A DNA stretch of 56,646 nucleotides from Planctomycetota bacterium (GCA_016178505.1 JACOTG010000279.1:1-56646); one strand, 5' to 3'. Shown: positions 32,578 through 41,794, counted from the stretch's first letter. Translations and numbers: made by a program. Notes: a model not told the origin generated them from the sequence alone.

Positions 32578-33651
32578 TCAGTCGATCCAGTCCGCCACGA
32601 AGATGTTCGTCTCGCCGGCGATCCGATCGTGGCGGTTGCTCGCGAACACGAGGCGCTTGCCATCCGGCGAGAACATGGGGAAGCCGTCGAACGTGTCGTT
32701 GACGGTCAACTGCTCGAGGTTCGAGCCGTCGACGTCGATCGCGTAGAGATCGAAGTTGCGGCCCTTCGGGTCGTTCACGTTCGACGCGAAGATGATCCGC
32801 TTGCCGTCCGGGAAGAAATAGGGCCCGAAGTTCGCCGCGCCGTTGTTCGTGATCTGGCGCTTGTGCGATCCGTCCGCGTCCATCACCCACAGGTCGAGCT
32901 GGCGCGGCTCGAGCATGTTCGTGGCAAGGAGCTCGCGATAGCGCGCCTGCGCCTCCGGCGCCGTCGGGTGGAACGCGCGGTAGACGATCTTCGACCCGTC
33001 TCGCGAGAAGAACGCGCCGCCGTCGTAGCCGAGCTCGTCGGTGAGCCGAGTGACGTCGGTGCCGTCCGCGCGCATCTTGTACAGATCGAGGTCGCCATCG
33101 CGGAGGGACGTGAAGACGATCCACTTGCCGTCGGTAGAAATCGTCGACTCGGCGTCGTAGCCCGGGTTGTCGGTGAGGCGACGCAGGTCCGATCCGTCCG
33201 GGTTCGCCGTGAACACGTCGTACCCCGGGTAGACCGCCCACACGTAACCGTGCGAGTAGTCGGGCTTGGGCGGGCAGTCGGGCGAAGCGAGGTGCGTCGA
33301 CGAGAAGAGGATGTGCTTGCCGTCCGGGAAGAAGTAGCTGCAGGTGCAGTGTCCCTTGCCGGTCGACACCATGTGCACGTTGCTCCCGTCGGCGTTCATC
33401 GTGAAGATCTGATCGCACTGAAGCCCGTCGCGCGTCGACTGCAGGATCAGCTGCTTGCCGTCCGAGGACCAATACGCCTCGGCGTTCTCGCCGCCGTTCG
33501 TGAGCTGGCGGAGGCTTCGAAAGTGTCGCTCGCCCGGAAGCGGTTCCAGAGCGGCGGCGGGGCCGTGCGACGTGCCGTCGCAGCTCGCGCCGATCGTGAT
33601 CGAGACGGCGAACGACGACGCAACGACGATCCATTCGGTCGTGCGGTGCAT
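32578..33651 (-). CDS. TolB-like WD40 beta-propeller protein, secreted
   Basis: 357 residues. Signal-like N-terminus (MHRTTEWIVVASSFAVSITIGASC); GASC is a poor lipobox, so anchoring is uncertain. The rest is made of TolB/PD40 repeats (AYWSSDGKQLILQSTRDG, YFFPDGKHILFSS, FSPDGKRLVFASNR and others), about six to seven blades. NADGS and GTDV repeats are typical. It probably binds proteins or ligands in the envelope. GGAGG sits ten bases before the ATG. No hydrolase domain is attached, unlike the S9 peptidase at 8836. Confidence 0.8.
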   Translation of the reverse strand: MHRTTEWIVVASSFAVSITIGASCDGTSHGPAAALEPLPGERHFRSLRQLTNGGENAEAYWSSDGKQLILQSTRDGLQCDQIFTMNADGSNVHMVSTGKGHCTCSYFFPDGKHILFSSTHLASPDCPPKPDYSHGYVWAVYPGYDVFTANPDGSDLRRLTDNPGYDAESTISTDGKWIVFTSLRDGDLDLYKMRADGTDVTRLTDELGYDGGAFFSRDGSKIVYRAFHPTAPEAQARYRELLATNMLEPRQLDLWVMDADGSHKRQITNNGAANFGPYFFPDGKRIIFASNVNDPKGRNFDLYAIDVDGSNLEQLTVNDTFDGFPMFSPDGKRLVFASNRHDRIAGETNIFVADWID

Positions 33652-33710
33652 GAGGCGGGATCCTCCGTTCGAGAGCGAGAAGCGTTCGATGCGGTTAGAA
33701 GCGCGAGAGT

Positions 33711-34286
33711 CTATCGGGGTCCCCGCAGAGCAGCAAGCGCATCGAGCACGGCGTCGTTGAGCGCGGCGCGATAGTGGAGCCCGCGCATCGGCGCGCCTCG
33801 CAGGACGTCGCCGTGCGCGCGCAGCTGGTCCGTCGTCATCCAGCGGAACTCGGCGATCTCTTTCGTGTCGCGCGGCTGCGGAAGCCCAGAGAGGTAGCGC
33901 GCCGTGAACACGTGGCTCGTCCAATCGACATGCTGGCGCTCGAACGAAAACCGGACGTGAGCGCGCATCACGTATCGCTCGAGCCGCACGCGCAGCCCGG
34001 TTTCCTCGAACGCCTCGCGCACGGCGCCGTCGACGAACGACTCTCCGCGCTCGACGCCGCCGGACGGCGGACGGAACAGGCCCGGCGGGTAAGCCTGCTT
34101 GCGGATCGTGCCGATGCGTCCGCGCCACAGGATGAACAGCGTGACGTCGTGGAGGCGACGGCCGCCGTGCGTACTCCGCACGAGAAACGCGAATTCCTTT
34201 TCCGTGTAGTCGACACCGAAGCTTCGTTCGATGGGTTTGCCGAAACGTCGCTCGACGTCGGCGAGCATTGCGCGGTTCACGTGCAT
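33711..34286 (-). CDS. NUDIX hydrolase
   Basis: 191 residues with a complete Nudix box, GGVERGESFVDGAVREAFEETGL, written across about residues 78-100 with the REAFEE metal-binding core. These enzymes cleave nucleoside diphosphates linked to another group. Substrate unknown. There is no ribosome site before the ATG at 34286; instead TAGACT lies 8 bases upstream on the minus strand, so the message may be leaderless. It diverges from the M64 peptidase gene. Confidence 0.85.
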   Translation of the reverse strand: MHVNRAMLADVERRFGKPIERSFGVDYTEKEFAFLVRSTHGGRRLHDVTLFILWRGRIGTIRKQAYPPGLFRPPSGGVERGESFVDGAVREAFEETGLRVRLERYVMRAHVRFSFERQHVDWTSHVFTARYLSGLPQPRDTKEIAEFRWMTTDQLRAHGDVLRGAPMRGLHYRAALNDAVLDALAALRGPR

Positions 34287-34294
34287 GTGCGGGG

Positions 34295-34300
34295 AGTCTA
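34295..34300 (-). promoter_or_regulatory. -10 element placed for a leaderless NUDIX mRNA
   Basis: TAGACT on the minus strand at 34300-34295 is followed by 8 bases and then the ATG. Transcription would begin at or next to the start codon. The -35 region (TCGACG) is weak. Confidence 0.35.
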
Positions 34301-34350
34301 CGTCGCTTTTGCGCGGATCGTCGATGCCAGACGAAAGGCCCGGCGATACC

Positions 34351-36204
34351 ATGTGCGCCATGCGGGTCCGGAGAACGGTGACGATCGCGTCCCTCGTCGT
34401 GGCGGCGACGCTCGCGTTGGCGCGTCCGATCCACGCGCGGTTCGCGGGCGAGGTCGGCGAGGTCGACGCGCGCCTCCTCGAGAAGCTCGCGACACGCGTT
34501 TCGCGAACCGACATTCCCAAAGCCGTCATCGCGTTCAGCCCCGGTCTCTCGTACGCGATCGAGTCCGTCACCGGCGAAGACCTCTCGTTTCGGCGCCAAG
34601 GTGCCCCGGGCGAGCCCGCGGTGGTGAAGCGCTGGGCCGAGCTTCCGCCCGGGTTCAAGCTCGGCCTCCTCGAGCAATCGTTCCTTCCGAAGGAGTCGCT
34701 CCCCGATTTCGCGCGATTCTGCTTCCAGAACGGCTATTCGGACGAGGCGCACGGCATCCTCAAGAAGCTCCTCGATCAGGATCCGACGTACCTCCCGATC
34801 ATCACGTCGGTGCTCTCGAGCGAACTATCCGCCGCGCCGCCGCCCGGCGGGTTCGTCTATTTCCGCGACCGGTTCGTCACGCCGGCGGAGCGCGACCAGA
34901 TCTTCGAGTCCGCAGCCGAGGCGTGGCTCCTCGAGCGAAACGCCGACGAAGACGAGAAGTACCAGAACGCGGAATCGCTCGGAGCGCGAGCCCTCGCACT
35001 CGCGCATCGCGGCTTCTTCGAATCCGCGCGAGCGATCTGGAAAAAGGTCGCGCGCATGAGCCCGGGAACGGACGTAGGACGCGACGCGGCCGAAAAGGTC
35101 GCCGACAACTGCTTCCTGATCGTGGAGCCGATCGTCGAGAACGGGCCCGCCGACAAGCGCGCCTGCTTCTACGTGCTCGGCGACGGCTATCAGTGCGTCG
35201 ATCGCCGGCAGCAATCGTTCAATCGCGCGGCCGATCAGCTCGTGAAGTACTTCCTTCAACGCGAGGTCTTCAAGGAGTATCGGACCTGGGCGAACTTCTA
35301 CCGCGTCAACGTCTCGAGCAAGGACTCGGGCGTCGATACTCCGACGAATCGCGCGTCGACCGCGCTCGGCGGGCGGTGGAGCGGTGCATCGCAGGGACAA
35401 GTCACCGTCGACGCCGAGCTCGTGCGGCGCGTGCTCTCGAAGACGACGACGCACTGGGCGACCGCGCTCGTGATGGTGAAAGAGGGCGGACTCGGCACCG
35501 GTGGCGGCGGAGTCGCGGCGTTCGCGCACGCGGGAACCGGCGTCGCGTACCACGAGTTCGGTCATGCGTTCGGCGGGCTCCTCGACGAGTACTCGACACA
35601 GGTCTCCGCGACGCCCCCCGTGGGACCGGCGCCGCGCGGGATCAACCTCACGAACACCGAGAAGCCCGAGGACTGTCCGTGGAAGTCATGGCTCGACGCG
35701 AAGACTCCCGGCGTCGGCCTCTTCCGTGGGGGCGCGGGGCGTTCCGACGGGGTGTGGCACCCGACGACCGGCTGCGTGATGGGCGCGGGCGGATCGCCCG
35801 AGTACTGCTGCGTCTGCCGCGAGGCCGTCGTGAAGCGGCTCTACGAGTTCGTTCGGCCGGTGCAAGAAGTCACGCCGCCGCCCGGAACGTTGGCGTTCGG
35901 CAAGGATGCCAATCGCACGTTTCACATCACGGTGATGAAGCCCGAGAGCCACTTCCTCAAGGTGCACTGGAACTACAACGGGAAGGCGATCGAAGGCGGC
36001 ACACGCGAGGTCGCGGACGGTCGCGTCGTCGAGTCGATTACCCTCGATCTCGCGACGCTGCCCGTGACCGCCGGCTACGCGAACACGCTCGAGGCCGTCG
36101 TGCGCGACGAGACGCCGTGGGTGCTCACGGATCCCGAAGGGCGCCTCACCCAGAAGCTCGCGTGGAAGCTCGAGCAGATCAAGATCGAGACGGGCGCGCG
36201 ATGA
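34351..36204 (+). CDS. Secreted M64 (IgA-peptidase-type) metallopeptidase
   Basis: 617 residues. Signal peptide (about 4-30). A helical N-terminal half of unknown role precedes the catalytic part. The zinc site is YHEFGHAFGGLLDEYS (His401, Glu402, His405, then the DEY segment), the M64 pattern. A Cys-rich segment follows (GCVMGAGGSPEYCCVCR), and an Ig-like C-terminal domain (about 500-617) closes it. Proteases of this family degrade extracellular proteins. The stop overlaps the next ATG (ATGA), so the two secreted proteins are made together. ATG at 34360 is an alternative start. Confidence 0.85.
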   Translation: MCAMRVRRTVTIASLVVAATLALARPIHARFAGEVGEVDARLLEKLATRVSRTDIPKAVIAFSPGLSYAIESVTGEDLSFRRQGAPGEPAVVKRWAELPPGFKLGLLEQSFLPKESLPDFARFCFQNGYSDEAHGILKKLLDQDPTYLPIITSVLSSELSAAPPPGGFVYFRDRFVTPAERDQIFESAAEAWLLERNADEDEKYQNAESLGARALALAHRGFFESARAIWKKVARMSPGTDVGRDAAEKVADNCFLIVEPIVENGPADKRACFYVLGDGYQCVDRRQQSFNRAADQLVKYFLQREVFKEYRTWANFYRVNVSSKDSGVDTPTNRASTALGGRWSGASQGQVTVDAELVRRVLSKTTTHWATALVMVKEGGLGTGGGGVAAFAHAGTGVAYHEFGHAFGGLLDEYSTQVSATPPVGPAPRGINLTNTEKPEDCPWKSWLDAKTPGVGLFRGGAGRSDGVWHPTTGCVMGAGGSPEYCCVCREAVVKRLYEFVRPVQEVTPPPGTLAFGKDANRTFHITVMKPESHFLKVHWNYNGKAIEGGTREVADGRVVESITLDLATLPVTAGYANTLEAVVRDETPWVLTDPEGRLTQKLAWKLEQIKIETGAR

Positions 36205-37745
36205 TCGCTGCGCTCATCGCTCTCGCTCTCGGACTCGCCGACGCCGAGCCGGTATCGGTCACTCCCGTGAATCGAGCGGATGCAGCGATCCCGGCCGCCG
36301 ACTGCCTGCGTCAGGCGAAGGTCGCGCTCGGCGGCGCGGTCGAGGGCTCGGATCCGCGAAGCCGCGAGCAGGTCTTCCGCGAGGCCGAGGCGCTCTTCGA
36401 ACACGTCATCGATCGCTCGCCCGACTCCACGCACGTTCAGCGGAACGACGCGCGCGACTTCCTGCGCGCGATCCACCTCGATCTACCGCCGAACCGCATT
36501 CCGGAAAAGGCCGTGACGCTTCGCACGCTCGTCTTGCTCGTCACGATCGAAGGCGAATCGCAGAAGTTCGACCGCAAGAAGTTCAACGACCTCTCGCAGA
36601 AGATGAAGAACAAGCGCGATCCGAAGGAGTTCGAGAAGCTGGTCGCACAGTGCACGACGAAAGTCTCCGTGAAGACCGCGTTCACCTCGGAAGACGAGAA
36701 GTACGTGAAGCGGAAGATGGACGAGGCGGCCGCACTCCTTTTCGAGTGGAGCCGTGGCAAGCTCGCGCTCGACGTGACCATCGACAAGCTCCCGCATCGC
36801 ATCGCGCCGACTCCCGACAAGCCGGGGCGCCACGGCTTCTGGCCGCCCGCTCCGTTCACGGGACCCGAGCGCGGCCGACCGGAAGAGGAGTTGCTCGCGA
36901 CTCTGGCCGGGAGGCACGGGCCGCCGCCGGACGTCGTCGTGCTGCTGCCGAAGTACGAGAAGGGCGACGACGAGCTTCCAGGGCCCGACGACGCCGCGGA
37001 GCTGGGCGCTCATTACGCGCCGCTCTTCGGCCGCACGGCGATCGCCCACGCGCGCCTCTACACCGCGCCGAGCGAGGCCGCGTCGGACGGCAACGTGAAG
37101 ATATCGCCGATGGAGGAGCGGATCGTCACGCGCATCCTCCTCGGCGTCGAGCCGCTCCTGTTCGCGAACCTCGGCAGCGCGAACCCGGACTACCGCGCCG
37201 ATGCGACGGGCCGTCCGCCGAAGGCGCCCGACCTGCTGCCGGATCTCGGGACGAAGCTCAAGGTCGGCTACCAGGAGCATCCGCCGGGCCGATCGCTCTT
37301 GCGCGAGGTGCTGTCGAACTACCTCACGCACGACATGGCATCGGCGATTGTGCGCCCGTCGCGCGAGCTCGATGCGCGGCGCGAGCTCGTCTTCAGCCAC
37401 GTGTCGTCGCCGCCGCCCGGCGCTTTGTTCGACGGGGATCTCACGACGGCGTTCCGATTCCCGAAGGTGGGCGACGCGGTGAACGTCGAGCTGGCGCGCC
37501 CGACCACGATCTCCGCGATGACGTTCATCCCCGACGGCGGCGACGCGATGCCGCGCGAGATCGAGGTCACCTACGGCGACGGCGCGCAATCGTGGCGATA
37601 CACGTTGACGCTCGAGCGCGCGCCGATGAAAGCGCAGCGCGTCAAGCTACCGGCGCCGGTCAACCTCAAGACTCTCGACGTGAAAGTGCTGTCCATTCAC
37701 GGAGCCGGTGACGGCGGCGGCTTCCGCGAGATCGTCCTCGACTAA
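36201..37745 (+). CDS. Secreted protein with C-terminal discoidin-like domain
   Basis: 514 residues with a short signal peptide (MIAALIALALGLADA). The middle (about 60-370) is not recognised; it includes LVTIEGESQKFDRKKFNDL and YEKGDDELPGPDD segments and has no HExxH. The C-terminal 130 residues (LFDGDLTTAFRFPKVGDAVN, ISAMTFIPDGG, IEVTYGDGAQSWRYTL) look like an F5/8 type C (discoidin) galactose-binding-like domain. Its ATG overlaps the M64 stop, so it is likely a partner of that protease, perhaps targeting it to a carbohydrate. Confidence 0.7.
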   Translation: MIAALIALALGLADAEPVSVTPVNRADAAIPAADCLRQAKVALGGAVEGSDPRSREQVFREAEALFEHVIDRSPDSTHVQRNDARDFLRAIHLDLPPNRIPEKAVTLRTLVLLVTIEGESQKFDRKKFNDLSQKMKNKRDPKEFEKLVAQCTTKVSVKTAFTSEDEKYVKRKMDEAAALLFEWSRGKLALDVTIDKLPHRIAPTPDKPGRHGFWPPAPFTGPERGRPEEELLATLAGRHGPPPDVVVLLPKYEKGDDELPGPDDAAELGAHYAPLFGRTAIAHARLYTAPSEAASDGNVKISPMEERIVTRILLGVEPLLFANLGSANPDYRADATGRPPKAPDLLPDLGTKLKVGYQEHPPGRSLLREVLSNYLTHDMASAIVRPSRELDARRELVFSHVSSPPPGALFDGDLTTAFRFPKVGDAVNVELARPTTISAMTFIPDGGDAMPREIEVTYGDGAQSWRYTLTLERAPMKAQRVKLPAPVNLKTLDVKVLSIHGAGDGGGFREIVLD

Positions 37746-37800
37746 TCAGGCGTCACGCCGCGCCGAGCGGATGCGACGGCGTCCTCGACTCATCCCGAGA

Positions 37801-39066
37801 TCACTTCTCGCCGAGGCGGAACGAGAGATACGCGGAGCGTCGCGGCTCCTTCCCGTTCGCCCCCTCGCCGAGATAGAAGTCGATCGAGAGCGAGCGATCC
37901 GTCGCATCGTAGAGCGCGTGCCACAGCGTGCGGTCCGGCTTCGAGCCCGGAGGCGCCGGAATGGATGCAGAGACGCAGCGGTTCGCGCCTTTCATTGCGT
38001 CGATCGTGAGTTTGCCGGTCGTTGCCGCCGCGATGCGCGATTCGAGTGCGCGATATCGCGTGTAGCTGCTCCAGGGTAGGGCGTCTTCGTGCGGCATCTG
38101 CTGCGGCGACGCATAGCGGTGGAGCGGATGGTTGGTCACGATCTGCGGCTTGCCCCCGCCGTCGACGATGTACTCGCGGTTGAACGACGGAGAGTGCTCC
38201 CATACGAAGGAATGCCCGGAGCTGTCGCCGACGATGAAGTGGCACAGCGTGAACGAGTAGTACTGCTTCGTCGACAGCAGGGCGGCCTTTGCCTCGTCGA
38301 TCGACGCGCACGTGTCCAGCAGGAACCGGCAGATCTGAACCTCGCCGAGCCCAACCGCCGACCCGCTGGGATTCGGATCCGTGAGATGCCGGGAGGCGCT
38401 TTCGTCGTCGGCGAGGAGAGCCACCGTCAGCCCCTTCGAGTTGATCCCGTCCATGCACCCGGCGAGCAGATCGTAGGCGCAGACGAACAACGAAGGGTAC
38501 CCGCGGTCAGGAACCATCTCGATCACGTACGTGTCGGCGTCCATCGCTTTGGCGCCAGCGGGAGGCTTCGCACCGACCATCTCGGCGAACGTCTCGGTGG
38601 AGAAGTCGTAGTTTCGACTGAGGATCGCGTGGCCGCACTCGGTCGAACTCGGCGGATAGTAGACGACCGAGCAATGCGGCTCGAGGTCGAGGTCGAAGAT
38701 GAGCTCCGTGACGTCGACCGTTCCGCCGAGGTCGACGCCGAACGCGGCCGCTGCCCCTTGCATGCGCTCGTAATGCGCGGGGTACTGATCGCGGAAGAAC
38801 GAGTGGCGCAGCGGAGTGACGAGTGGATCGCCCTTGGCGAGCCGCGTTCCGTGCCGCGCGATCGCGATCTCGGCGAGCTTTTTGCCGATGTCGACGTTCT
38901 TGCCGCGGAGCACGAGATGTCGGATGGTCGTGAAGTCATCGGGGCCGCCGGCGACGACGTTTTCACGATAGTCGAGTGTGTCCGCGGGTCGCGCGACCAG
39001 CGGTCGTGACAACGCGACGAACGCAACGGCGAGCGAGATAGCGGTGAGGCAACGTCGAGTCGTCAT
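37801..39066 (-). CDS. C45-like Ntn-hydrolase (amide C-N hydrolase)
   Basis: 421 residues with a signal peptide (about 1-26). The region HCSVVYYPPS followed about 19 residues later by SRNYDF matches the Ntn-hydrolase fold of C45/choloylglycine-hydrolase-like enzymes, with Cys132 the likely nucleophile. DGINSKGLTVALLADDES and TNHPLH are also typical. Family members cleave linear amides (acyl-isopenicillin N, bile acids, N-acyl homoserine lactones, acyl amino acids). No N-terminal autoprocessing site is certain. GGAGGA lies nine bases before the ATG at 39066. Confidence 0.78.
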   Translation of the reverse strand: MTTRRCLTAISLAVAFVALSRPLVARPADTLDYRENVVAGGPDDFTTIRHLVLRGKNVDIGKKLAEIAIARHGTRLAKGDPLVTPLRHSFFRDQYPAHYERMQGAAAAFGVDLGGTVDVTELIFDLDLEPHCSVVYYPPSSTECGHAILSRNYDFSTETFAEMVGAKPPAGAKAMDADTYVIEMVPDRGYPSLFVCAYDLLAGCMDGINSKGLTVALLADDESASRHLTDPNPSGSAVGLGEVQICRFLLDTCASIDEAKAALLSTKQYYSFTLCHFIVGDSSGHSFVWEHSPSFNREYIVDGGGKPQIVTNHPLHRYASPQQMPHEDALPWSSYTRYRALESRIAAATTGKLTIDAMKGANRCVSASIPAPPGSKPDRTLWHALYDATDRSLSIDFYLGEGANGKEPRRSAYLSFRLGEK

Positions 39067-39133
39067 GGTCTCGTCCTCCATGTGAAGGGGCGTCGACGGA
39101 AGGTGCCCCATGTTGCCAGGGTGCTCGGACCGT

Positions 39134-39139
39134 TAGAAT
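39134..39139 (+). promoter_or_regulatory. -10 element before the secreted OstA-like gene
   Basis: TAGAAT at 39134-39139 with TTGCCA at 39113-39118; the 15-base spacer is short. It precedes the ATG at 39232 by about 93 bases. Confidence 0.4.
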
Positions 39140-39231
39140 GCCGTGCCTCGTCTGCAACGACGAACCGCGTTGGGCGTATCCGTGGCGCACGTTGGATGCG
39201 GACGAGTGACCCCGAGAGAAAGAGGGTTCCA

Positions 39232-40200
39232 ATGAATCGAGCCACAGGCTTGAAGACGATCGTAGCGGCCGGAAGTTTCGCGATGCTTCTCGGCGTGGTC
39301 CCGGCCGTCGCGCAGTCGAGCGACACGCCCAAGCCGGGGCAGTCGACTGGCGGCGACGGCGGCGAGGACCTCCATCCCGAGGGCTTGGGTCGGCGACCGG
39401 GTCGCGGCCCGGACGGCGGCCGTCCCGGGAATCGCGACGACTGGAAGCCGCATCCGGCGAAGCTCTCCGACTGGAAGATCACCGCGACGAAGACCGACAC
39501 CACCGAGGAGAAGAACGGCCAGAAGACGTTTCGCTACACCGACAAGGTGAGGGCCGAGATGGCCGGTCCGGGCGGGATGAAGCTCGTCGTCGAGGCGCCG
39601 AAGCTCGTCATCGTGGCGAACGGTGACATTCCGGTGCGCATGGAAGCGACGGGCGGGATCAAGGCGAGTTCCCCGCCGCGGCCGGGGACGTTCGAAGCCG
39701 ACGACATCTCGATGTCGTTCGATGCGCTCGGTTGGCCGTCGAAAGTGTCGGTTCCGAAGGAGCTGCGAGTGTCCCTCGATTTCGGACCACTCAGCGTCAC
39801 CGGCAAGGCCGTCGCGCTCAACGTGGAATTCAAGGACAGGGAACCGGTGAAGGGCTCCGTGCGCGAGGTCTCGGTGAAGATGTCCGGCGCGGCCGGCACG
39901 TGGAGCGGCGGCAGCGCGCGCGTGAAGGAAATCCGCGGCAACAAGGAGACGGACGAAATCGATTTCGAGGGGATCGAGCTTCAAGGCGATCACGTGAGCG
40001 GCGGATTCGCGGCAAAGGCGGATCACGGGCGCGTGCGAAGCCGGCGCTTCCGTCTCTTCGGCAACGTCCTCTTCTCGCTCGGCGACGAATCGTTCAATGC
40101 GGACGTCGTCGAGGTCGGCGAAGGCGAACCGATCATCGAGAGCAAGGACGACAAGCAGATCCTCGAGAGGATCTTGAAGACCGTCGGCATTCGCCGATAG
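39232..40200 (+). CDS. Secreted protein, possibly LptA/OstA-like
   Basis: 322 residues. Signal peptide (about 1-28), then a Gly/Pro/Arg-rich linker (about 35-75), then a beta-rich domain: TFRYTDKVRAEMAGPGGMKLVVEAPKL and later VKMSGAAGTWSGGSARVKEI. The alternation of DKVRAEM, EAPKLVIV and VEVGEGE is reminiscent of the OstA/LptA beta-jellyroll that carries lipopolysaccharide across the periplasm, but I cannot confirm it. AGAGGG precedes the ATG. No operon partner. Confidence 0.55.
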   Translation: MNRATGLKTIVAAGSFAMLLGVVPAVAQSSDTPKPGQSTGGDGGEDLHPEGLGRRPGRGPDGGRPGNRDDWKPHPAKLSDWKITATKTDTTEEKNGQKTFRYTDKVRAEMAGPGGMKLVVEAPKLVIVANGDIPVRMEATGGIKASSPPRPGTFEADDISMSFDALGWPSKVSVPKELRVSLDFGPLSVTGKAVALNVEFKDREPVKGSVREVSVKMSGAAGTWSGGSARVKEIRGNKETDEIDFEGIELQGDHVSGGFAAKADHGRVRSRRFRLFGNVLFSLGDESFNADVVEVGEGEPIIESKDDKQILERILKTVGIRR

Positions 40201-40346
40201 CGCTTCCTCGAGAACGCCGGCGACGGGTCGCGAGATGCGACTCGTTGCCATGCTCGAGTTGCGTGTTGCAGTTTCTGGAGGCACCCCGCGCGAAGGGTGT
40301 CCCGAACCTTTGCCGCGCGTCTCGTCATTTCGTCCGCAATCTCCGC

Positions 40347-40376
40347 CTGGCAGCGCCTGCGTTGGTCTGTTAGATT
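40347..40376 (+). promoter_or_regulatory. Promoter for the glycan locus
   Basis: CTGGCA (40347-40352), 18 bases, TAGATT (40371-40376), about 33 bases before the radical SAM ATG. The first five genes of the locus follow with gaps of at most 130 bases. Confidence 0.45.
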
Positions 40377-40408
40377 GCCGGCTTCACTTGGGCTCAGGAG
40401 GCGGTTGA

Positions 40409-41773
40409 ATGCGCGTGTTGTTCGTCACGCACTCGGTCGACAAGTTCTTCTACGCGGGCGTCGCTTCGCTTTCGGCGTTTCTCAAGCGCGAAGGTCACGA
40501 GACCGCTCTCATCAACTACGACCAGAAGTACGACTTCGAGCGGTTCCGCCGCGAGGTGCGGGCGTCGAACGCGCAAATGGTCGGCCTGTCGTCGCTGACG
40601 TACCAGTGGCCGATCATCGAGAAGCTCGCCGACATCGTGAAGGAAGAGCTCGGCAAGGACATGCCAACGATCGCCGGCGGATTCCACGTGAGCTTCTCGC
40701 CGGACGAGGTGATCTCGTCGCCGAGCATCGACTTCGCCTGCAAGGGTGAAGGCGAGTTCGCGCTCATGGATCTCATTCGCGCGATGGAGTCGGGCGGCGA
40801 CGTGCACAACATCCCGAACATCTGGTCGAAGGAGCGGAAAGCGGACGGCTCGATTCGCGTGCATCGAAACGAGATCCGCAACCTCGACCGCGACCTCGAC
40901 TCGTACCCGTACTGGGATCGCAAGCTGGTCGACTTCGGCGCGCTCCTCGACGGATCCGGGACGACGACGTACCAGCACAAGAGCCACGTGATGCCGGTCG
41001 CGGCCGGCCGTGGCTGCCCGTACCGCTGCGCGTACTGCGGCAACCAGAGCCTCCTCAACCTCTACAAGGGACACGGGACGCTCGTTCGTCGCCGCAGCGT
41101 CGAGGGCATGATCGCCGAGCTGAAGATGTGCATCGACGAGTACGAAGTGCGCTCGTTCGAGTTCTGGGACGAGGACTTCTTCGCATATCAGCGGCAGTGG
41201 CTGCGCGACTTCTTCAAGCGCTACAAGGAAGAGATCAACCTGCCGTTCCTGCTGTCGGTGCGCGCGGACAACTGCACGGACGAAAACCTCGACCTCGCAT
41301 CTGCGGCGGGCTGCCACCTTCTGTGCATGGGCATCGAGTGCGGCGACGAGGAGTTCCGGCGCCGCTACCTCAACCGCAACATGTCGAACGAGAAGATCCA
41401 TCGCGCGTTCAAGCGATGCCGCGAACTGGGCATCGAGCGCGCGGCACTGAACATCATCGGCTTCCCGTACGAGACGCCGTCGCTGTCGCGAAAGACGCTC
41501 GCGCTCAATCGCGAGATCGATCCCGACTACTTCCACTTCTACATCTATCAGGCGTTCCCGGGCTGCGACCTCTTCGAGGTCTGCAAGAAGGAGGGCTTCC
41601 TGCCCGACATCTACTACGCGGTTTATCAGATCCCCGAGTCCGCCATCATCCAGCCTTCGCTGACGATCCCCGAGATCAAGGAACTGTGGACCGAGTTCGA
41701 AGCGTTCCGCGACGAGGTCGATCGGAAGCGCGAGGTTCGTCACGCGGCGCGTCTGGCGCCCGTCGCCACGTAG
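40409..41773 (+). CDS. B12-binding-domain radical SAM enzyme
   Basis: 454 residues of the cobalamin-dependent radical SAM type. The N-terminal cobalamin-binding-like domain spans about 1-150 (RVLFVTHSVDKFFYAG, IAGGFHVSFSPDEV, CKGEGEFAL). The cluster motif is GCPYRCAYCGN (Cys209, 213, 216 by count). A SAM-barrel follows, with FEFWDEDFF and MGIECGDEEFRRRY. Family members methylate or rearrange sugars, lipids or antibiotics. AGGAGG lies seven bases before the ATG. It opens the glycan locus, so a modified sugar or lipid carrier is a reasonable target. Confidence 0.88.
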   Translation: MRVLFVTHSVDKFFYAGVASLSAFLKREGHETALINYDQKYDFERFRREVRASNAQMVGLSSLTYQWPIIEKLADIVKEELGKDMPTIAGGFHVSFSPDEVISSPSIDFACKGEGEFALMDLIRAMESGGDVHNIPNIWSKERKADGSIRVHRNEIRNLDRDLDSYPYWDRKLVDFGALLDGSGTTTYQHKSHVMPVAAGRGCPYRCAYCGNQSLLNLYKGHGTLVRRRSVEGMIAELKMCIDEYEVRSFEFWDEDFFAYQRQWLRDFFKRYKEEINLPFLLSVRADNCTDENLDLASAAGCHLLCMGIECGDEEFRRRYLNRNMSNEKIHRAFKRCRELGIERAALNIIGFPYETPSLSRKTLALNREIDPDYFHFYIYQAFPGCDLFEVCKKEGFLPDIYYAVYQIPESAIIQPSLTIPEIKELWTEFEAFRDEVDRKREVRHAARLAPVAT

Positions 41774-41794
41774 AGAGGCCCCGACCCGGAGTCC

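Noticed and set aside
33774..36200. A very long plus-strand open frame running into the gene at 36201
   Set aside because: Its first 800 codons lie opposite or out of frame with the NUDIX and M64 genes. Only the part from 36201 has a start, signal peptide and domain.
36201..37745. Metalloprotease activity in the discoidin-domain protein
   Set aside because: No HExxH or other zinc motif is present, so only the binding domain is claimed.
40201..40330. A terminator after the gene at 39232
   Set aside because: GGCACCC and GGGTGTCC can pair with one bulge near 40280-40302, but no T-run follows, so I did not list it as a feature.
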